NCBI RefSeq assembly: GCF_014212175.1
Contig: NZ_JACJVR010000098.1
Location: forward strand, 51,938-115,937
DNA length: 64,000 nucleotides
DNA from: Cohnella xylanilytica
GTDB taxonomy: Bacteria > Bacillota > Bacilli > Paenibacillales > Paenibacillaceae
Direction of reading: 5' to 3'
This document shows positions 51,721 to 60,718 of this stretch, one piece after another. Below the pieces are notes generated by a model, which saw only the letters and a program-made list of their open reading frames with translations, was not told where the DNA came from and ran no database searches. The position numbers were made by a program, and so were the translations under genes. The first letter of the stretch is position 1. Each line of letters opens with the position of its first letter.

Positions 51721-52593
51721 TCAGCCTTTGACGGCTCCGATCATCATCCCTTGCACGAAGTACCTCTGCACGAAGGGATAAATGCAGATGACCGGCAAGG
51801 AAGTGAGCAGCATGGCGCTGGACTTGATCGTCGCCGCGATCTGGGCGTACGAAGCGTCCGTCGCCCCGAATTCGGTGGAATTGACGGCGCTGTCGATAAT
51901 CTGGCGCAAGTACAGGGCGACCGGCCACTTCTCCTTGGATTGAAGGAAGAGCGAGGCGCTGAACCAGTCGTTCCAGATGGCGACCATGCTGAACAGCACC
52001 ATCGTCGCCAGAATCGGCTTGGACAAGGGCAGCGTAATTCTCGTGAAGATGCCGTATACGCCGAGCCCGTCGACCGTCGCCGCTTCCTCCACTTCGTTCG
52101 GCAGGCTGGAGAAGAACGTCTTCACCAGGATGACGTTGAAGGCGCTGATGGCGCCGGGAATAATGAGCGCCCAGATCGTATCCCGAAGATGAAGTCCTTG
52201 GGCGACCAGCACGTAGTTCGGAATGAGGCCGCCGCTGAAGTACATCGTGAACAGCACGAACGGGATGAAAAACTTGTTCAGGCGAAGCTTTTCCTTCGAC
52301 AGCGGATACGCGAGAACGGCCGTCGCGGTTACCGAGATGAGCGTTCCGAGCACGGCGTACATAATCGTGTTGCCGTAATACCGATAGAAGTCGGGTTTGC
52401 CAAGAACGAGCTCGTACGTCTGCGTCGTGAATTCGACCGGGAAGAAGGAGACCTTCCCGGCGTACACGGCCGCTTCCGAGCTGAACGATTGCGCGACCAG
52501 ATAGACGAACGGATATAGCGTCAGCAGCACGACGAGGGTCATGACGAGCGCGTTGAATACTTGGAACGCCCGATAAGAGGGGGTCGCCTTCAT
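51721..52593 (-). CDS. ABC transporter permease, YtcP/LplC type (aldouronate locus)
   Basis: This 290-residue, six-helix protein has the coupling loop VEEAATVDGLGVYGIFTRIT near residue 165 and ends FVQRYFVQGMMIGAVKG. ATG 52593 follows AGGAAGGAG, 15 bp after the partner permease stop. Confidence 0.9.
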   Translation of the reverse strand: MKATPSYRAFQVFNALVMTLVVLLTLYPFVYLVAQSFSSEAAVYAGKVSFFPVEFTTQTYELVLGKPDFYRYYGNTIMYAVLGTLISVTATAVLAYPLSKEKLRLNKFFIPFVLFTMYFSGGLIPNYVLVAQGLHLRDTIWALIIPGAISAFNVILVKTFFSSLPNEVEEAATVDGLGVYGIFTRITLPLSKPILATMVLFSMVAIWNDWFSASLFLQSKEKWPVALYLRQIIDSAVNSTEFGATDASYAQIAATIKSSAMLLTSLPVICIYPFVQRYFVQGMMIGAVKG

Positions 52594-52608
52594 GGGATCT
52601 GCTCCTTC

Positions 52609-53583
52609 CTACCAGAGACTCGATTTGGTCGTTTTCTTGGAGATGAAGTTGGCGGTGGTCACCAGGATGAGACCGATGATGCCTTCGAACAAGCCGACCG
52701 CCGTCGCGAAGCTGAAGTTCCCGCCCGCCGCTCCGTTGGAGCCGCCGCTCGCGCCGCCGATCCCCATCCGGTACACGTAGGTCGAGATAACGTCGGCCGT
52801 CTCGTAGGTGAGCGGATTGTACAGCAGCAAGATCTTCTCGAAGTTCGATCCCATGATGCCGCCGATGTCCAGAATAAGCAGAGTCATGATGGTCGGCAGG
52901 ATGCCGGGGATCGTCACGTGCCACGCCAGCCGGAACCGGTTCGCTCCGTCCACCCTAGCCGCCTCGTACAGATCGGTGTTGATGCCGGTCATCGCCGCCA
53001 GGTAGAGGATGGTGCCCCAGCCGAGTCCTTGCCAGATGCCGGAGCCGATATAGATGGCCGGGAACCATTCCGGGACCGTGATGAACGGAATTTTCTCCAT
53101 GCCGAGGTTCCCCAGCAGCGAGTTGATCGGGCCGGTCAAGCTGAGCATCTCCTTCACCATGCCCGCCACGATGACCATCGACATGAAGTGGGGCAAGTAG
53201 GAGACCGTCTGGACGAACTTCTTCAGCCGAAGCTTGCGAATCTCGTTCAGCAAGAGGGCGAAGATCAGCGTCAGGGGGAACCGGACGATCAAATACGTGA
53301 TGCTCAGGAACAGGTTGTTGTAGAAGGCTCTCCAGAAGGTGGGGTCCTTCATGAACATGCGGAAGTAGTGAAGCCCTACCCATTCGGTGCCGAACAGGTT
53401 CGGACCGCCTCTGTACTTGCGGAACGCGATGATGTTCCCCAGCATCGGCAAGTACTTGAAGACGAGAAAATAGACGACGGGGATCACGATAAACGAATAA
53501 AGCTTCCATTCCTTCCTAACATGCTTCCAGAGAGAGTTCCTGTACGATCTTGGGGCCTGGAGCGCCTGCTCTTCAGCTGCCAT
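52609..53583 (-). CDS. ABC transporter permease, LplB type (aldouronate locus)
   Basis: This 324-residue protein has six helices after a basic N-terminal segment (WKHVRKEWKLY), with EAA loop YEAARVDGANRFRLAWHV near residue 210 and a Gly-rich loop (GIGGASGGSNGAAGG) before the last helix. ATG 53583 follows GTGAGG. It begins the transporter operon; a cre-like site lies 109-123 bp upstream. Confidence 0.9.
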   Translation of the reverse strand: MAAEEQALQAPRSYRNSLWKHVRKEWKLYSFIVIPVVYFLVFKYLPMLGNIIAFRKYRGGPNLFGTEWVGLHYFRMFMKDPTFWRAFYNNLFLSITYLIVRFPLTLIFALLLNEIRKLRLKKFVQTVSYLPHFMSMVIVAGMVKEMLSLTGPINSLLGNLGMEKIPFITVPEWFPAIYIGSGIWQGLGWGTILYLAAMTGINTDLYEAARVDGANRFRLAWHVTIPGILPTIMTLLILDIGGIMGSNFEKILLLYNPLTYETADVISTYVYRMGIGGASGGSNGAAGGNFSFATAVGLFEGIIGLILVTTANFISKKTTKSSLW

Positions 53584-53691
53584 ATCCTCACCGCTTCCTT
53601 CCGGGAGATTCGCCTGCGAATCTATGAATCCGCTGCATGCTTCAATTTATCTCAAATCCGGCCGGATCACCACTTGGAAATCGATGCCTGC

Positions 53692-53706
53692 CGGTAACGC
53701 TTACAT
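53692..53706 (-). promoter_or_regulatory. cre-like CcpA site before the aldouronate transporter
   Basis: Minus strand ATGTAAGCGTTACCG matches WTGNAANCGNWNNCW at all but the last position. It suggests glucose repression. Confidence 0.55.
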
Positions 53707-53809
53707 TCGATGTGAAAGAAAAAGCGCGACGCACACGCCTTCATCTATCCATTCCTCTCTCTTATCTGCTTCTTCTCTCGGGCCGACAGGGCCCGCGATC
53801 GCGCGGCTC

Positions 53810-55933
53810 TTAATAGATCTTCCGGTCGTGCTCGTCGGGGATGCCGGTCTTCCGATAGAAGTACGTATTGATGACGTCGCGCCATTCCGCTGCGTGCGCC
53901 GCTTGCAGCTGGAGGCGGTCCAGCACGCTCTCGTAACGTTCTTCGTCGATCTTGCCTTCCAGCGAGCGCCACGCCTTCACGAGTTCCTCGGCCTTCTCGG
54001 TTCCTTCGAAGTGAGAGTCGTAGATATGCTGGATGACCGTCTTGCCGGACTTCAGCCGATGTCGGTAAGGGACGTGGTGGAAAAACAGCAGCAATTCGTC
54101 CGGACAGCTCTCCGGCAATTCGTAGCGGGCGGCGGGAACGTCGTGGTACTGTCCGGCGAATCCGGTTCCCGTGGCGACGGTGCGGTCCACTCCGATGCCC
54201 TTGCTGTCGGCGAAGTGGTAGGTGCCCCACTTCGAATATTCGTAGCCGTCGACGTTCGGGCCGTAATGATGGCCCGGATTGACCATCCACCCGATCCCGA
54301 GCGGCGACGTGTAGCTCTCGTAGATGCTCCAGGATTCGAGCAGCATGCGCTTGATCGTTCCGATGACGACGGGATCGTGGCCGAACGAGATCCGCGCCCA
54401 TTCGTCCGTGATCTGCTCACTCGTCAGCTCCGGCGACCAGGTCAGGCGGCCGTAGCCGTAGTAGTTCGCCTGCGCCAGGAGATGTCCCGTCCAGTTGAGG
54501 TCGCTGCCGATGTTCGCCACCGCGGCGAATCCGCCGAGCGGCCGGCCGAACAGCTCCCCCGTCGCCGCCTTCGCCGCCGTCGAGCCTTCGCCGAGAGCGT
54601 GCGTGTCGAAGTCGAGGATCTCCTTCCACTGAGGAACGAGGTAGCACAGATGTCTCTGCTGCCCGGTGTACTCCTGCGTAATCTGCAGCTCGAGCAGCTG
54701 GTTGGTGTGCCGCATGCCGCCGATGAGCGGGGACACCGGCTCTCGAACCTGGAAGTCCATCGGGCCGTTCTTGATCTGAAGGATGACGTTGTCGCGGAAC
54801 TTCCCGTCGAGCGGCCGGAAGTGATCGTATGCGGCCCGGGCCCGGTCGGTCGTCCGGTCGCGCCAATCCTGCAGGCAGTCGTACACGAAGCAGCGCCAGA
54901 TCGCGATGCCGCCGTAAGGCTCGAGCGCCTCGGCGAGCATGTTCGCGCCGTCCGCGTGATCGCGTCCGTACGTGAACGGACCCGGCCGGAACTCCGAGTC
55001 GGCCTTCACGAGGAACCCGCCGAAGTCGGGAACGTGCCGGTACGCGTCGGCCGCCCGCTCGGCCCACCATCTCTTCACCTCGGGGTCCAGAGGATCGGCG
55101 GTCGAGAGCCCCCCGATCTCGATCGGGCTCGCGAAGTTGATGCTCAGATACAGCCGGATTCCGTATTCTCGGAAAACGTCGGCCGCCTTCGCCACCGAAG
55201 GCAGCAGCTCGGGCGTGATGAGCTTCGTCTCGATCTCGTGGACGTTCACGTTGTTGATGGCGACGGCGTTCAAGCCGACCGCCGCCATGAGCCGGGCGTA
55301 ATCGCGGAGCCGCTTCCGGTCTTCCGGGTCTTCCAGGAACCTTCCCTCGCGGAAGAACACCGACTCCCCCGCGTACCCCCGTTCGATGCTGCCGTCCATG
55401 TTGTCCCAGTGGTCGATCATTCTTATCTTGCCGGATGGCTTCTCCGCGATCCGCAGATCGGCGATGGGTCGACCGGTCTGCAGCAGCCTCAGAAAATGGA
55501 ACGCTCCGTACAGCGCGCCCCTGTCCGTTCGTCCGGCGATGGCGATGAAGCGGCGTCCGGGCTCGTCGACGGTACGGAGCACGTATCCTTCGTCGCCCAG
55601 AGCCTTCGCCTCGGCGTCGTCCGCGACGCCTTGAAGCTCCGCGCTGTCCAGCGTGCCGACGACGAGGCAGCCTTCGCCGTCCGCGGCCTGCCCTCGCCTC
55701 GGCTCGCGTCCGAGCATCGAGCCGAGGCCGGCCGCGAGCTCTTCGACCGCCGGTGCTAACAACGGCGCCGTCCCGGAAGAGGCGACGACGATCTTCCCGC
55801 ACCATGGAGCATATTCCTTCGCTTGGTCCGGAAGCAGCGGAGCGTATCGCAGCCACGCCCGATAAGCGTCGCCAACCGCCGGCACCCCGCCGAGAGAGGT
55901 CGTCTCGTTCTTGATCTTGGTGTTATTATTCAT
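53810..55933 (-). CDS. aguA: Alpha-glucuronidase, GH67
   Basis: This 707-residue enzyme removes 4-O-methylglucuronic acid from the end of xylo-oligosaccharides inside the cell. GH67 landmarks: MIDHWDNMDGSIERGYAG, the general acid Glu in KADSEFRPGPFTYGRDHADG (~314), the Asp/Glu bases around RCFVYD (~350) and MDFQVREPVSP (~398), and GGFAAVANIGSDLNWTGH. ATG 55933 follows GGAGG. It is of usual length. With the ABC transporter just downstream it forms an aldouronate-utilisation unit; a cre-like site and TATAAT lie upstream. Confidence 0.95.
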   Translation of the reverse strand: MNNNTKIKNETTSLGGVPAVGDAYRAWLRYAPLLPDQAKEYAPWCGKIVVASSGTAPLLAPAVEELAAGLGSMLGREPRRGQAADGEGCLVVGTLDSAELQGVADDAEAKALGDEGYVLRTVDEPGRRFIAIAGRTDRGALYGAFHFLRLLQTGRPIADLRIAEKPSGKIRMIDHWDNMDGSIERGYAGESVFFREGRFLEDPEDRKRLRDYARLMAAVGLNAVAINNVNVHEIETKLITPELLPSVAKAADVFREYGIRLYLSINFASPIEIGGLSTADPLDPEVKRWWAERAADAYRHVPDFGGFLVKADSEFRPGPFTYGRDHADGANMLAEALEPYGGIAIWRCFVYDCLQDWRDRTTDRARAAYDHFRPLDGKFRDNVILQIKNGPMDFQVREPVSPLIGGMRHTNQLLELQITQEYTGQQRHLCYLVPQWKEILDFDTHALGEGSTAAKAATGELFGRPLGGFAAVANIGSDLNWTGHLLAQANYYGYGRLTWSPELTSEQITDEWARISFGHDPVVIGTIKRMLLESWSIYESYTSPLGIGWMVNPGHHYGPNVDGYEYSKWGTYHFADSKGIGVDRTVATGTGFAGQYHDVPAARYELPESCPDELLLFFHHVPYRHRLKSGKTVIQHIYDSHFEGTEKAEELVKAWRSLEGKIDEERYESVLDRLQLQAAHAAEWRDVINTYFYRKTGIPDEHDRKIY

Positions 55934-56058
55934 TTCAATCCTCCAGGGACACTTGTAACAATTAATCGGCTATTTAACGACTGGGCCTCCTGATAATAAT
56001 GAGCGTTCTCCTCCGGAAAGCCTCGGACCCGTTGATTTAGCTACAATGTTATGAGGAT

Positions 56059-56081
56059 ATTATAAAATTAAGCGTTTACAC
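56059..56081 (-). promoter_or_regulatory. aguA promoter -10 with overlapping cre-like site
   Basis: TATAAT (56059-56064, minus strand) lies just downstream of GTGTAAACGCTTAAT (56067-56081), a near match to the CcpA cre consensus placed in the promoter spacer, where binding would repress. Confidence 0.55.
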
Positions 56082-56184
56082 TTTCTATAGAGCAACTAAA
56101 TAATATTTGTAATTATTCAACATGTTCCGGTGTATTTTTATTCTCTGCCAGGGCCCTGCCGACGCGCTGTGGAGGTGCGATCCG

Positions 56185-56433
56185 CGATCAAAGGGACTCA
56201 GCGGTTGAGGCAGATTCGGCGAAGTTGCGGTTATGCGACCAAAGCGACTCAGCGGTCGAGGTAGATTCGGCGAAATTGCGGTTATGCGATCAAAGTGACT
56301 CAGCGGTTGAGGTAAATTCGGCGAAGTTGCGGATATGTGATCAAAGCGACTCAGCTGCTGAGGTAAATTCGGTGAAGTTGCGGTTATGCGATCAAAGAGA
56401 CTCAGCGGTTGAGGCAGATTCGGCGAAGTTGCG
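56185..56433. repeat. 51-bp tandem repeat, about five units
   Basis: ACTCAG marks recur at 56196, 56247, 56298, 56349 and 56400, exactly 51 bp apart; units are ~85-95% alike by eye. As 51 is a multiple of three, frames on both strands stay open (17-residue repeats), but no ribosome site or familiar product is seen, so coding is doubtful. Confidence 0.9.
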
Positions 56434-56517
56434 AGCGCTTGGGGAATAGGGAAGTTTGGAAGTCTAGTTCCTGGTTTCAATCCGAATCACAGGGCGCCGG
56501 TTCGTAGGCCCATGTTC

Positions 56518-56707
56518 TCTAACGAACCCAGGAGACGCTATTTAGCGTCAAAAGCCCATTTTGAAACCCCTAACGAACCCCAGCGATCTTATTTAGGTCC
56601 TTCGAGGGTAAAAACGGGCTTCCAGCACGAAATAGCGTCTATACGATTCGTTAGAACCGAAAATTCACGATTTTCAACCAAATAGCGTCTCCTCGATTCG
56701 TTAGCCG
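56518..56707 (-). repeat. Four-module dyad repeat, copy C (inverted)
   Basis: Reverse orientation relative to copies A, B and D. It matches copy A almost base for base in the central GTGCTGGAAGCCCGTTTTTA part. Homology with copy D continues past the core to about 56830 (CATACAGA...TTGT...ATCCGGGCT). It lies between aguA and the DUF3995 gene, beside the 51-bp array. Confidence 0.9.
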
Positions 56708-56902
56708 TCCCCCCCCAATCGAGACGGAAGCCAGGCGAAACCATGCTAAACGAAACCAAGCGAAATATAGAAGCCCAACGCAACATAAACTCCACAAAGA
56801 GGCTCTAGCCCGGATCACAAGTCTGTATGCGAGTTGGTCAACCATAGAAAAAAAGCCGCGCCCCTTCTCCCGCAAGAGAAGGAACGCGGCGGACTTCGAC
56901 CG

Positions 56903-57325
56903 TCAGGCGGCCGATCGAATGCAGATCAGACTGATTCCGAGCAGCAGGCAGAGCGGCGAATAGAAGACGCTGTCCCAGTACGCGAACGGGGCTCCCTTCC
57001 GGCTCTTGAATAATCCCACCCATCGGAAATCCCCGATCGCTCTCAGGACAAACACGGCGGCCAGCGCCCATCCCCCAAGCGCGAACAGCCAACCGGGCAG
57101 CAGCGGCTCTCCGATCCCGCCCAACTGCAGAACGAAGGCGCCCGCCATCGCCAACAGAGCGGCGACAATCGCCGTAGCCGCCTTGGACGGCCGGAACAGC
57201 GGCTCTTCCCCGCGGGTCGGGACCGCGATCCGGAACCCCTTCCTCCCTCCGGCCGCCCAATAGACGTGAACCCCGCTTAACGCGAACAAGACGATTCCCG
57301 TCATCCAGGCCAATCCTTCCGCCAT
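56903..57325 (-). CDS. DUF3995-family membrane protein
   Basis: This 140-residue protein has four hydrophobic helices; the SGVHVYWAAGG start and WVGLFKSRKGAPFAYWDSVFYSPLC end fit DUF3995. Function unknown. ATG 57325 follows AAGGAGG and lies 12 bp past the tetR stop, so the two form an operon and this is the likely regulated target. Confidence 0.8.
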   Translation of the reverse strand: MAEGLAWMTGIVLFALSGVHVYWAAGGRKGFRIAVPTRGEEPLFRPSKAATAIVAALLAMAGAFVLQLGGIGEPLLPGWLFALGGWALAAVFVLRAIGDFRWVGLFKSRKGAPFAYWDSVFYSPLCLLLGISLICIRSAA

Positions 57326-57337
57326 CCGTCTTCCTCC

Positions 57338-57892
57338 TTATCGTCGGATCAGATGCTCGCAAAGCCAAGTCGCGTGCTCCTGAACCTCTTCGCGCGTCAA
57401 GGCCGTCCGTTTGTGCCTCTCGTACCAACCGAGGTAGTAGTGATAGAGAAGCCAGGCCTTGCGCCCGGCGTCCTCGGCGGTCGAGCCCGCCTCCATGAAC
57501 AACTCCCCGGCGAACCGCATCCGGCTCTGCTCCATCTCGTCGATCAGGGGCTGGTATTCGGGCTCCCTCTCGGCCAGACGTCTTAAATAGAAGAGAAAGT
57601 CCCCCTTCCCCGTAACCGAGAACATCTGCTGAAGCAGCTCGGAGATCTTCTCCTCCGCCGTCTTCGGCCGCGAAGAAGCCGCCATGACATCCCGCGTCGT
57701 CTTGCCCGCCCAGTAGTCCACGACTCTCCGCACGAACTCTCCGCGGTTCGCGAAGTACCAGTAGAAGCTGCTCTTGCTGCACTTCAGAGCCGCCGCCATG
57801 CTCTCGACGACCAGAGCGTCGGCCCCTCCTTCCGCGAACCGCTCCGCCCCCAGCCGGATCCACTGCTCTTCCGTCGCCACGATCTTCGGCAT
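57338..57892 (-). CDS. TetR-family transcriptional regulator
   Basis: This 184-residue protein has an N-terminal helix-turn-helix (FAEGGADALVVESMAAALKCSKSSFYWYFANRGEF split around the turn) and a C-terminal ligand domain. ATG 57892 is six bases from GAGAG; ATG 57898 is possible. Two similar 18-bp operators flank its promoter, indicating self-repression, and the DUF3995 gene is cotranscribed. Confidence 0.88.
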   Translation of the reverse strand: MPKIVATEEQWIRLGAERFAEGGADALVVESMAAALKCSKSSFYWYFANRGEFVRRVVDYWAGKTTRDVMAASSRPKTAEEKISELLQQMFSVTGKGDFLFYLRRLAEREPEYQPLIDEMEQSRMRFAGELFMEAGSTAEDAGRKAWLLYHYYLGWYERHKRTALTREEVQEHATWLCEHLIRR

Positions 57893-57906
57893 CCCCATCT
57901 CTCTTT

Positions 57907-57924
57907 CTGTACGATATCGTCTAG
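57907..57924. promoter_or_regulatory. TetR operator 1
   Basis: CTGTACGATATCGTCTAG, with perfect ACGATATCGT core, lies just downstream of the -10 box of tetR. Confidence 0.65.
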
Positions 57925-57932
57925 ATAGGTCC

Positions 57933-57961
57933 ATTATATGGCATAACGATAGGGCTCGTCA
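57933..57961 (-). promoter_or_regulatory. tetR promoter
   Basis: Minus strand TGACGA (57956-57961), 17-bp spacer and TATAAT (57933-57938), flanked on both sides by the operators. Confidence 0.6.
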
Positions 57962-57964
57962 CGT

Positions 57965-57982
57965 CTGTACGGTATCGTTCAG
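57965..57982. promoter_or_regulatory. TetR operator 2
   Basis: CTGTACGGTATCGTTCAG, an 18-bp near-palindrome like operator 1, sits just upstream of the -35 box, 58 bp from operator 1. Confidence 0.65.
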
Positions 57983-58092
57983 AAAATCGTCAAGCGACAA
58001 AGAAGGGCAGCCGCCCCCCCTCGTTTATGAGGGGAGTTCCCGGCGCCCCTTGTTCCTTCCTTTTCCCCATTCGTCATCATGGCGTTCCGGCG

Positions 58093-59778
58093 TCACAGGC
58101 CCAGCTTGTCCAATTCTTCCAGCATCGCAGGGCGCTTCGAGTATGTTCGTCGCAATCCGCTTACGATCCGCTCCGCCGTCTCCCGGCCTCCCGCCTTCAG
58201 AAGCTCCTTGACGATCTTGCACACCTGCTTGTACTGCTTCCGGTTGGAAGCGTCCGCGGCTTCGGCCTCGATATGCCGCTCGAAGAGGCGGTACGTCTCT
58301 TCCGGATAGGGCCCGACCAGCTCCTTATAATACGGAACGATACGGCCGGGGGAGATCTCGACGTACTCCAGCAGCTTGTCATGCTCTTTCTCTTCGACGA
58401 GCAACCGGACATACATCGCCTGCGCTCTCCAACCTCCCCCTTGCTCCTGTGCCGTCAATACTCGGGCATACACTTCGGGCCATTCTTCGGGAGAGTACAA
58501 GCCTTTTAACTCCTCGTAATACGAATAATCTCCCGAGACCGCGAACTCCTCCGTCAGCTCGCGCTGCAGCTGCCGTTCGCCCGTCAGACGATAGACCTCC
58601 AACCTTAGCTTCCGCCAACGGTCTACAAGCCCCGGATAGCCCCTACGGGCATCCTCGTCCTCCCCTTCCCGGGCAAGTCTTAGCGCCTCTTCGTAGAGGG
58701 AACTCTCGATCGCTTCCCGAATGGCCTTCTCGCGAATCTCGGGCACTTCCATATTCTCCCGAAGGAATTCTGCCCCTCGCGCTTCGCCGTCGAACCGCCG
58801 GACCAAATCGTACTTCATCGGAGCCATTTCTCTCGCGAAGAAGGATGCCGAATAGGAATCGCCATATTCCGCTTCCAGCTTCCCGGCGCTCGCTTCCCAT
58901 ATTGCTCTCGTCTCTTCGTCGTTAACGAGCTGAAGAGAGATTCGCAGCAAATCCAGAAGCCAATCTGATAACAACGGAAGCTCGGTCTCCCGCAGAATCG
59001 AACGCAAGAGATCTCTTCTCTCGCTCGCCGTCAGGGACGGGGCGATCTCCTCCACGGCCTCTCCGACAAGCTCCAATCCATCCTCCGCCAGCCCGCCGAC
59101 AATTCCGTCGGAGTCGTCGCAGGAGTGGATCAGGTCCGTCAGCTCTCTCAACGCGCAGAAGCTTATCCGAATGGACGGAAGAGCATTGCCTTGATCCAAT
59201 GCCGCTCTCGCCTTCTCCAGCACGATCCTCGCGCCTTCGACGGCACGCGGAACATGCCGGTAAGGAACGAAGCCGTCCCTCTCCGAGTACCTCTTCACGT
59301 AGCCGCGAATGAGCTTGATCAACTGCTTCTCGTCGACCGTTCCTTCCGCGTTCATGAAGAAGAGTTCCAGCCTGCTCTTGACCTCGCGGAACTCCTTCGC
59401 ATATTCCGACAGCAGCCCGACCAGCTGTTCCTTGCTTAAGGCGGCCAACCGGTCGGCCAGCGACTTCTTCGGCTGACGGGACCGGCCCTTCCCGCTTGAA
59501 GCCGGTGCTGGCAGCCGATCCCGGATCTCCAGCATCACGGCGGCCTGGTGTTTGCAGATAGCTTCCATAGCGAAAGGGCAATCGCAGCTCGAGAATTCGA
59601 TCTCGCCCTCCGCTCCGATCCGCACCTCGACTATGTAGAGCTCGCTGCCTTCCACCTCCGCCCGATAATCGCCCTCTTCGACTTCCTCTAGCTCCGCGAT
59701 ACGATCGTCCAGACGATAAGCTTGGCCTCTCTTCAAGATGACGGAAGGTATCGCTTTCTCCAGTTCATCGAGCTTCAT
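58093..59778 (-). CDS. SWIM zinc-finger protein
   Basis: This 561-residue protein has a SWIM finger CDCPFAMEAICKHQAAVML at ~residue 65 (C-x-C...C-x-H) after an AELEEVEEGDYRAEVEGS lead-in; the remaining ~450 residues are helical, charged and TPR-like (LYEEALRLAREGED, YYEELKGLYSPEEWPEVYAR). ATG 59778 follows GGAGG; an upstream open frame lacks a site. Role unknown; SWIM domains bind DNA or proteins and often accompany SNF2 helicases, but none is near. Confidence 0.85.
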   Translation of the reverse strand: MKLDELEKAIPSVILKRGQAYRLDDRIAELEEVEEGDYRAEVEGSELYIVEVRIGAEGEIEFSSCDCPFAMEAICKHQAAVMLEIRDRLPAPASSGKGRSRQPKKSLADRLAALSKEQLVGLLSEYAKEFREVKSRLELFFMNAEGTVDEKQLIKLIRGYVKRYSERDGFVPYRHVPRAVEGARIVLEKARAALDQGNALPSIRISFCALRELTDLIHSCDDSDGIVGGLAEDGLELVGEAVEEIAPSLTASERRDLLRSILRETELPLLSDWLLDLLRISLQLVNDEETRAIWEASAGKLEAEYGDSYSASFFAREMAPMKYDLVRRFDGEARGAEFLRENMEVPEIREKAIREAIESSLYEEALRLAREGEDEDARRGYPGLVDRWRKLRLEVYRLTGERQLQRELTEEFAVSGDYSYYEELKGLYSPEEWPEVYARVLTAQEQGGGWRAQAMYVRLLVEEKEHDKLLEYVEISPGRIVPYYKELVGPYPEETYRLFERHIEAEAADASNRKQYKQVCKIVKELLKAGGRETAERIVSGLRRTYSKRPAMLEELDKLGL

Positions 59779-59848
59779 GTCGCCGCCTCCAATGGTTTCA
59801 TGCCCCTTGCTTATTTTTTCCGTCCATTCATTATAACCGATCGAACGT

Positions 59849-60556
59849 CTAGCCCCAGAAGGAGATTCTCCTCTCGGAGATCCGGCCGGTCGCAATCTTG
59901 TATACATAGTAAACGCGGTTGCTCAGATCGACCAACGCCAGAGCTCTCTCCTCTTCGATCGAGTAGGTGTGAGCCCCCAGATCGCAATTCATGCGAGCCC
60001 CGTCGCAATAGATATACTCGCATGGAGTATGTCCGTGAACGACCGGCTTCCCCCCGGTACGTTCCAGGACGAGCTCCCGCGGGTACCCGTAGAAGTCCGA
60101 TTCCGGCATCCAGAGCGTCTCGCGATCCTGCTCCGTCAAGGGGCTATGCGGGTCCAGCCCGGCATGCGCATACACGAACTCGTCATCTTCGAAAAGCAGG
60201 GGAAGTCCGCGGCACCAATCCAGAACGTCCCGCCAACGGTCGGCGCCGCGGTCCCGCAGCCGGTTCAAGCCGTCGATCGTCCGGCTTCCCGCGTGGGACA
60301 GCCACAGGTCCGACTTGCCCTCGTAATGCCAGACCATCATCTCTTCATGGTTGCCGGTCAGGACCCGGACATGCTCCGGATGCCGCAGCGCCAGACTCAT
60401 CGCTTCCTCGAGCGCAAGGGCGCTGTCCGGTCCGCGGCTCACCAGGTCCCCGCCGATCACGAGCTGATCCTCTCCCGGCTCGAAGCGCGCATGCGCCAGC
60501 AGCTTCCGCATTCCCTCGAACTCTCCATGGATATCGGTTATAAACAGCTTCCTCAT
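59849..60556 (-). CDS. Serine/threonine-type metallophosphatase (Calcineurin-like)
   Basis: This 235-residue protein has the metallophosphatase motifs in order: FITDIHGEFEG, VIGGDLVSRGPDS, VLTGNHEEMM, VYAHAGLD and VVHGHTP. It is of the PrpE/bis-nucleosyl-tetraphosphatase group that removes phosphate using two metal ions. ATG 60556 follows GGGGGA. Single gene; substrate (phosphoprotein or Ap4A) not determined. Confidence 0.9.
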   Translation of the reverse strand: MRKLFITDIHGEFEGMRKLLAHARFEPGEDQLVIGGDLVSRGPDSALALEEAMSLALRHPEHVRVLTGNHEEMMVWHYEGKSDLWLSHAGSRTIDGLNRLRDRGADRWRDVLDWCRGLPLLFEDDEFVYAHAGLDPHSPLTEQDRETLWMPESDFYGYPRELVLERTGGKPVVHGHTPCEYIYCDGARMNCDLGAHTYSIEEERALALVDLSNRVYYVYKIATGRISERRISFWG

Positions 60557-60668
60557 CGAAGAATCCCCCGGCCCCGCGTTGCAAAACGAAATTGTTCCTT
60601 CATTTATATAGTTATTCGACGGAGACGGGAATCCCCCTTTTTGCCCGATAGTGCCCGGCCATGAAGAA

Positions 60669-60712
60669 GGGGCCGTCCCCCATGTCATCTGCGATGACTG
60701 GAGAACGGCCCC
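60669..60712. terminator. Composite terminator after the DoxX gene
   Basis: GGGGCCGT and ACGGCCCC with an apical GTCATC/GATGAC stem; same architecture as 46130-46173. Minus-strand flank TTCTTC. Confidence 0.65.
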
Positions 60713-60718
60713 ATCCCG

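Noticed and set aside
56085..56480. Repeat-rich open frames on both strands of the 51-bp array as possible genes
   Set aside because: Frames stay open simply because the unit is a multiple of three; no ribosome site, no promoter and no family resemblance. Kept as a repeat only.
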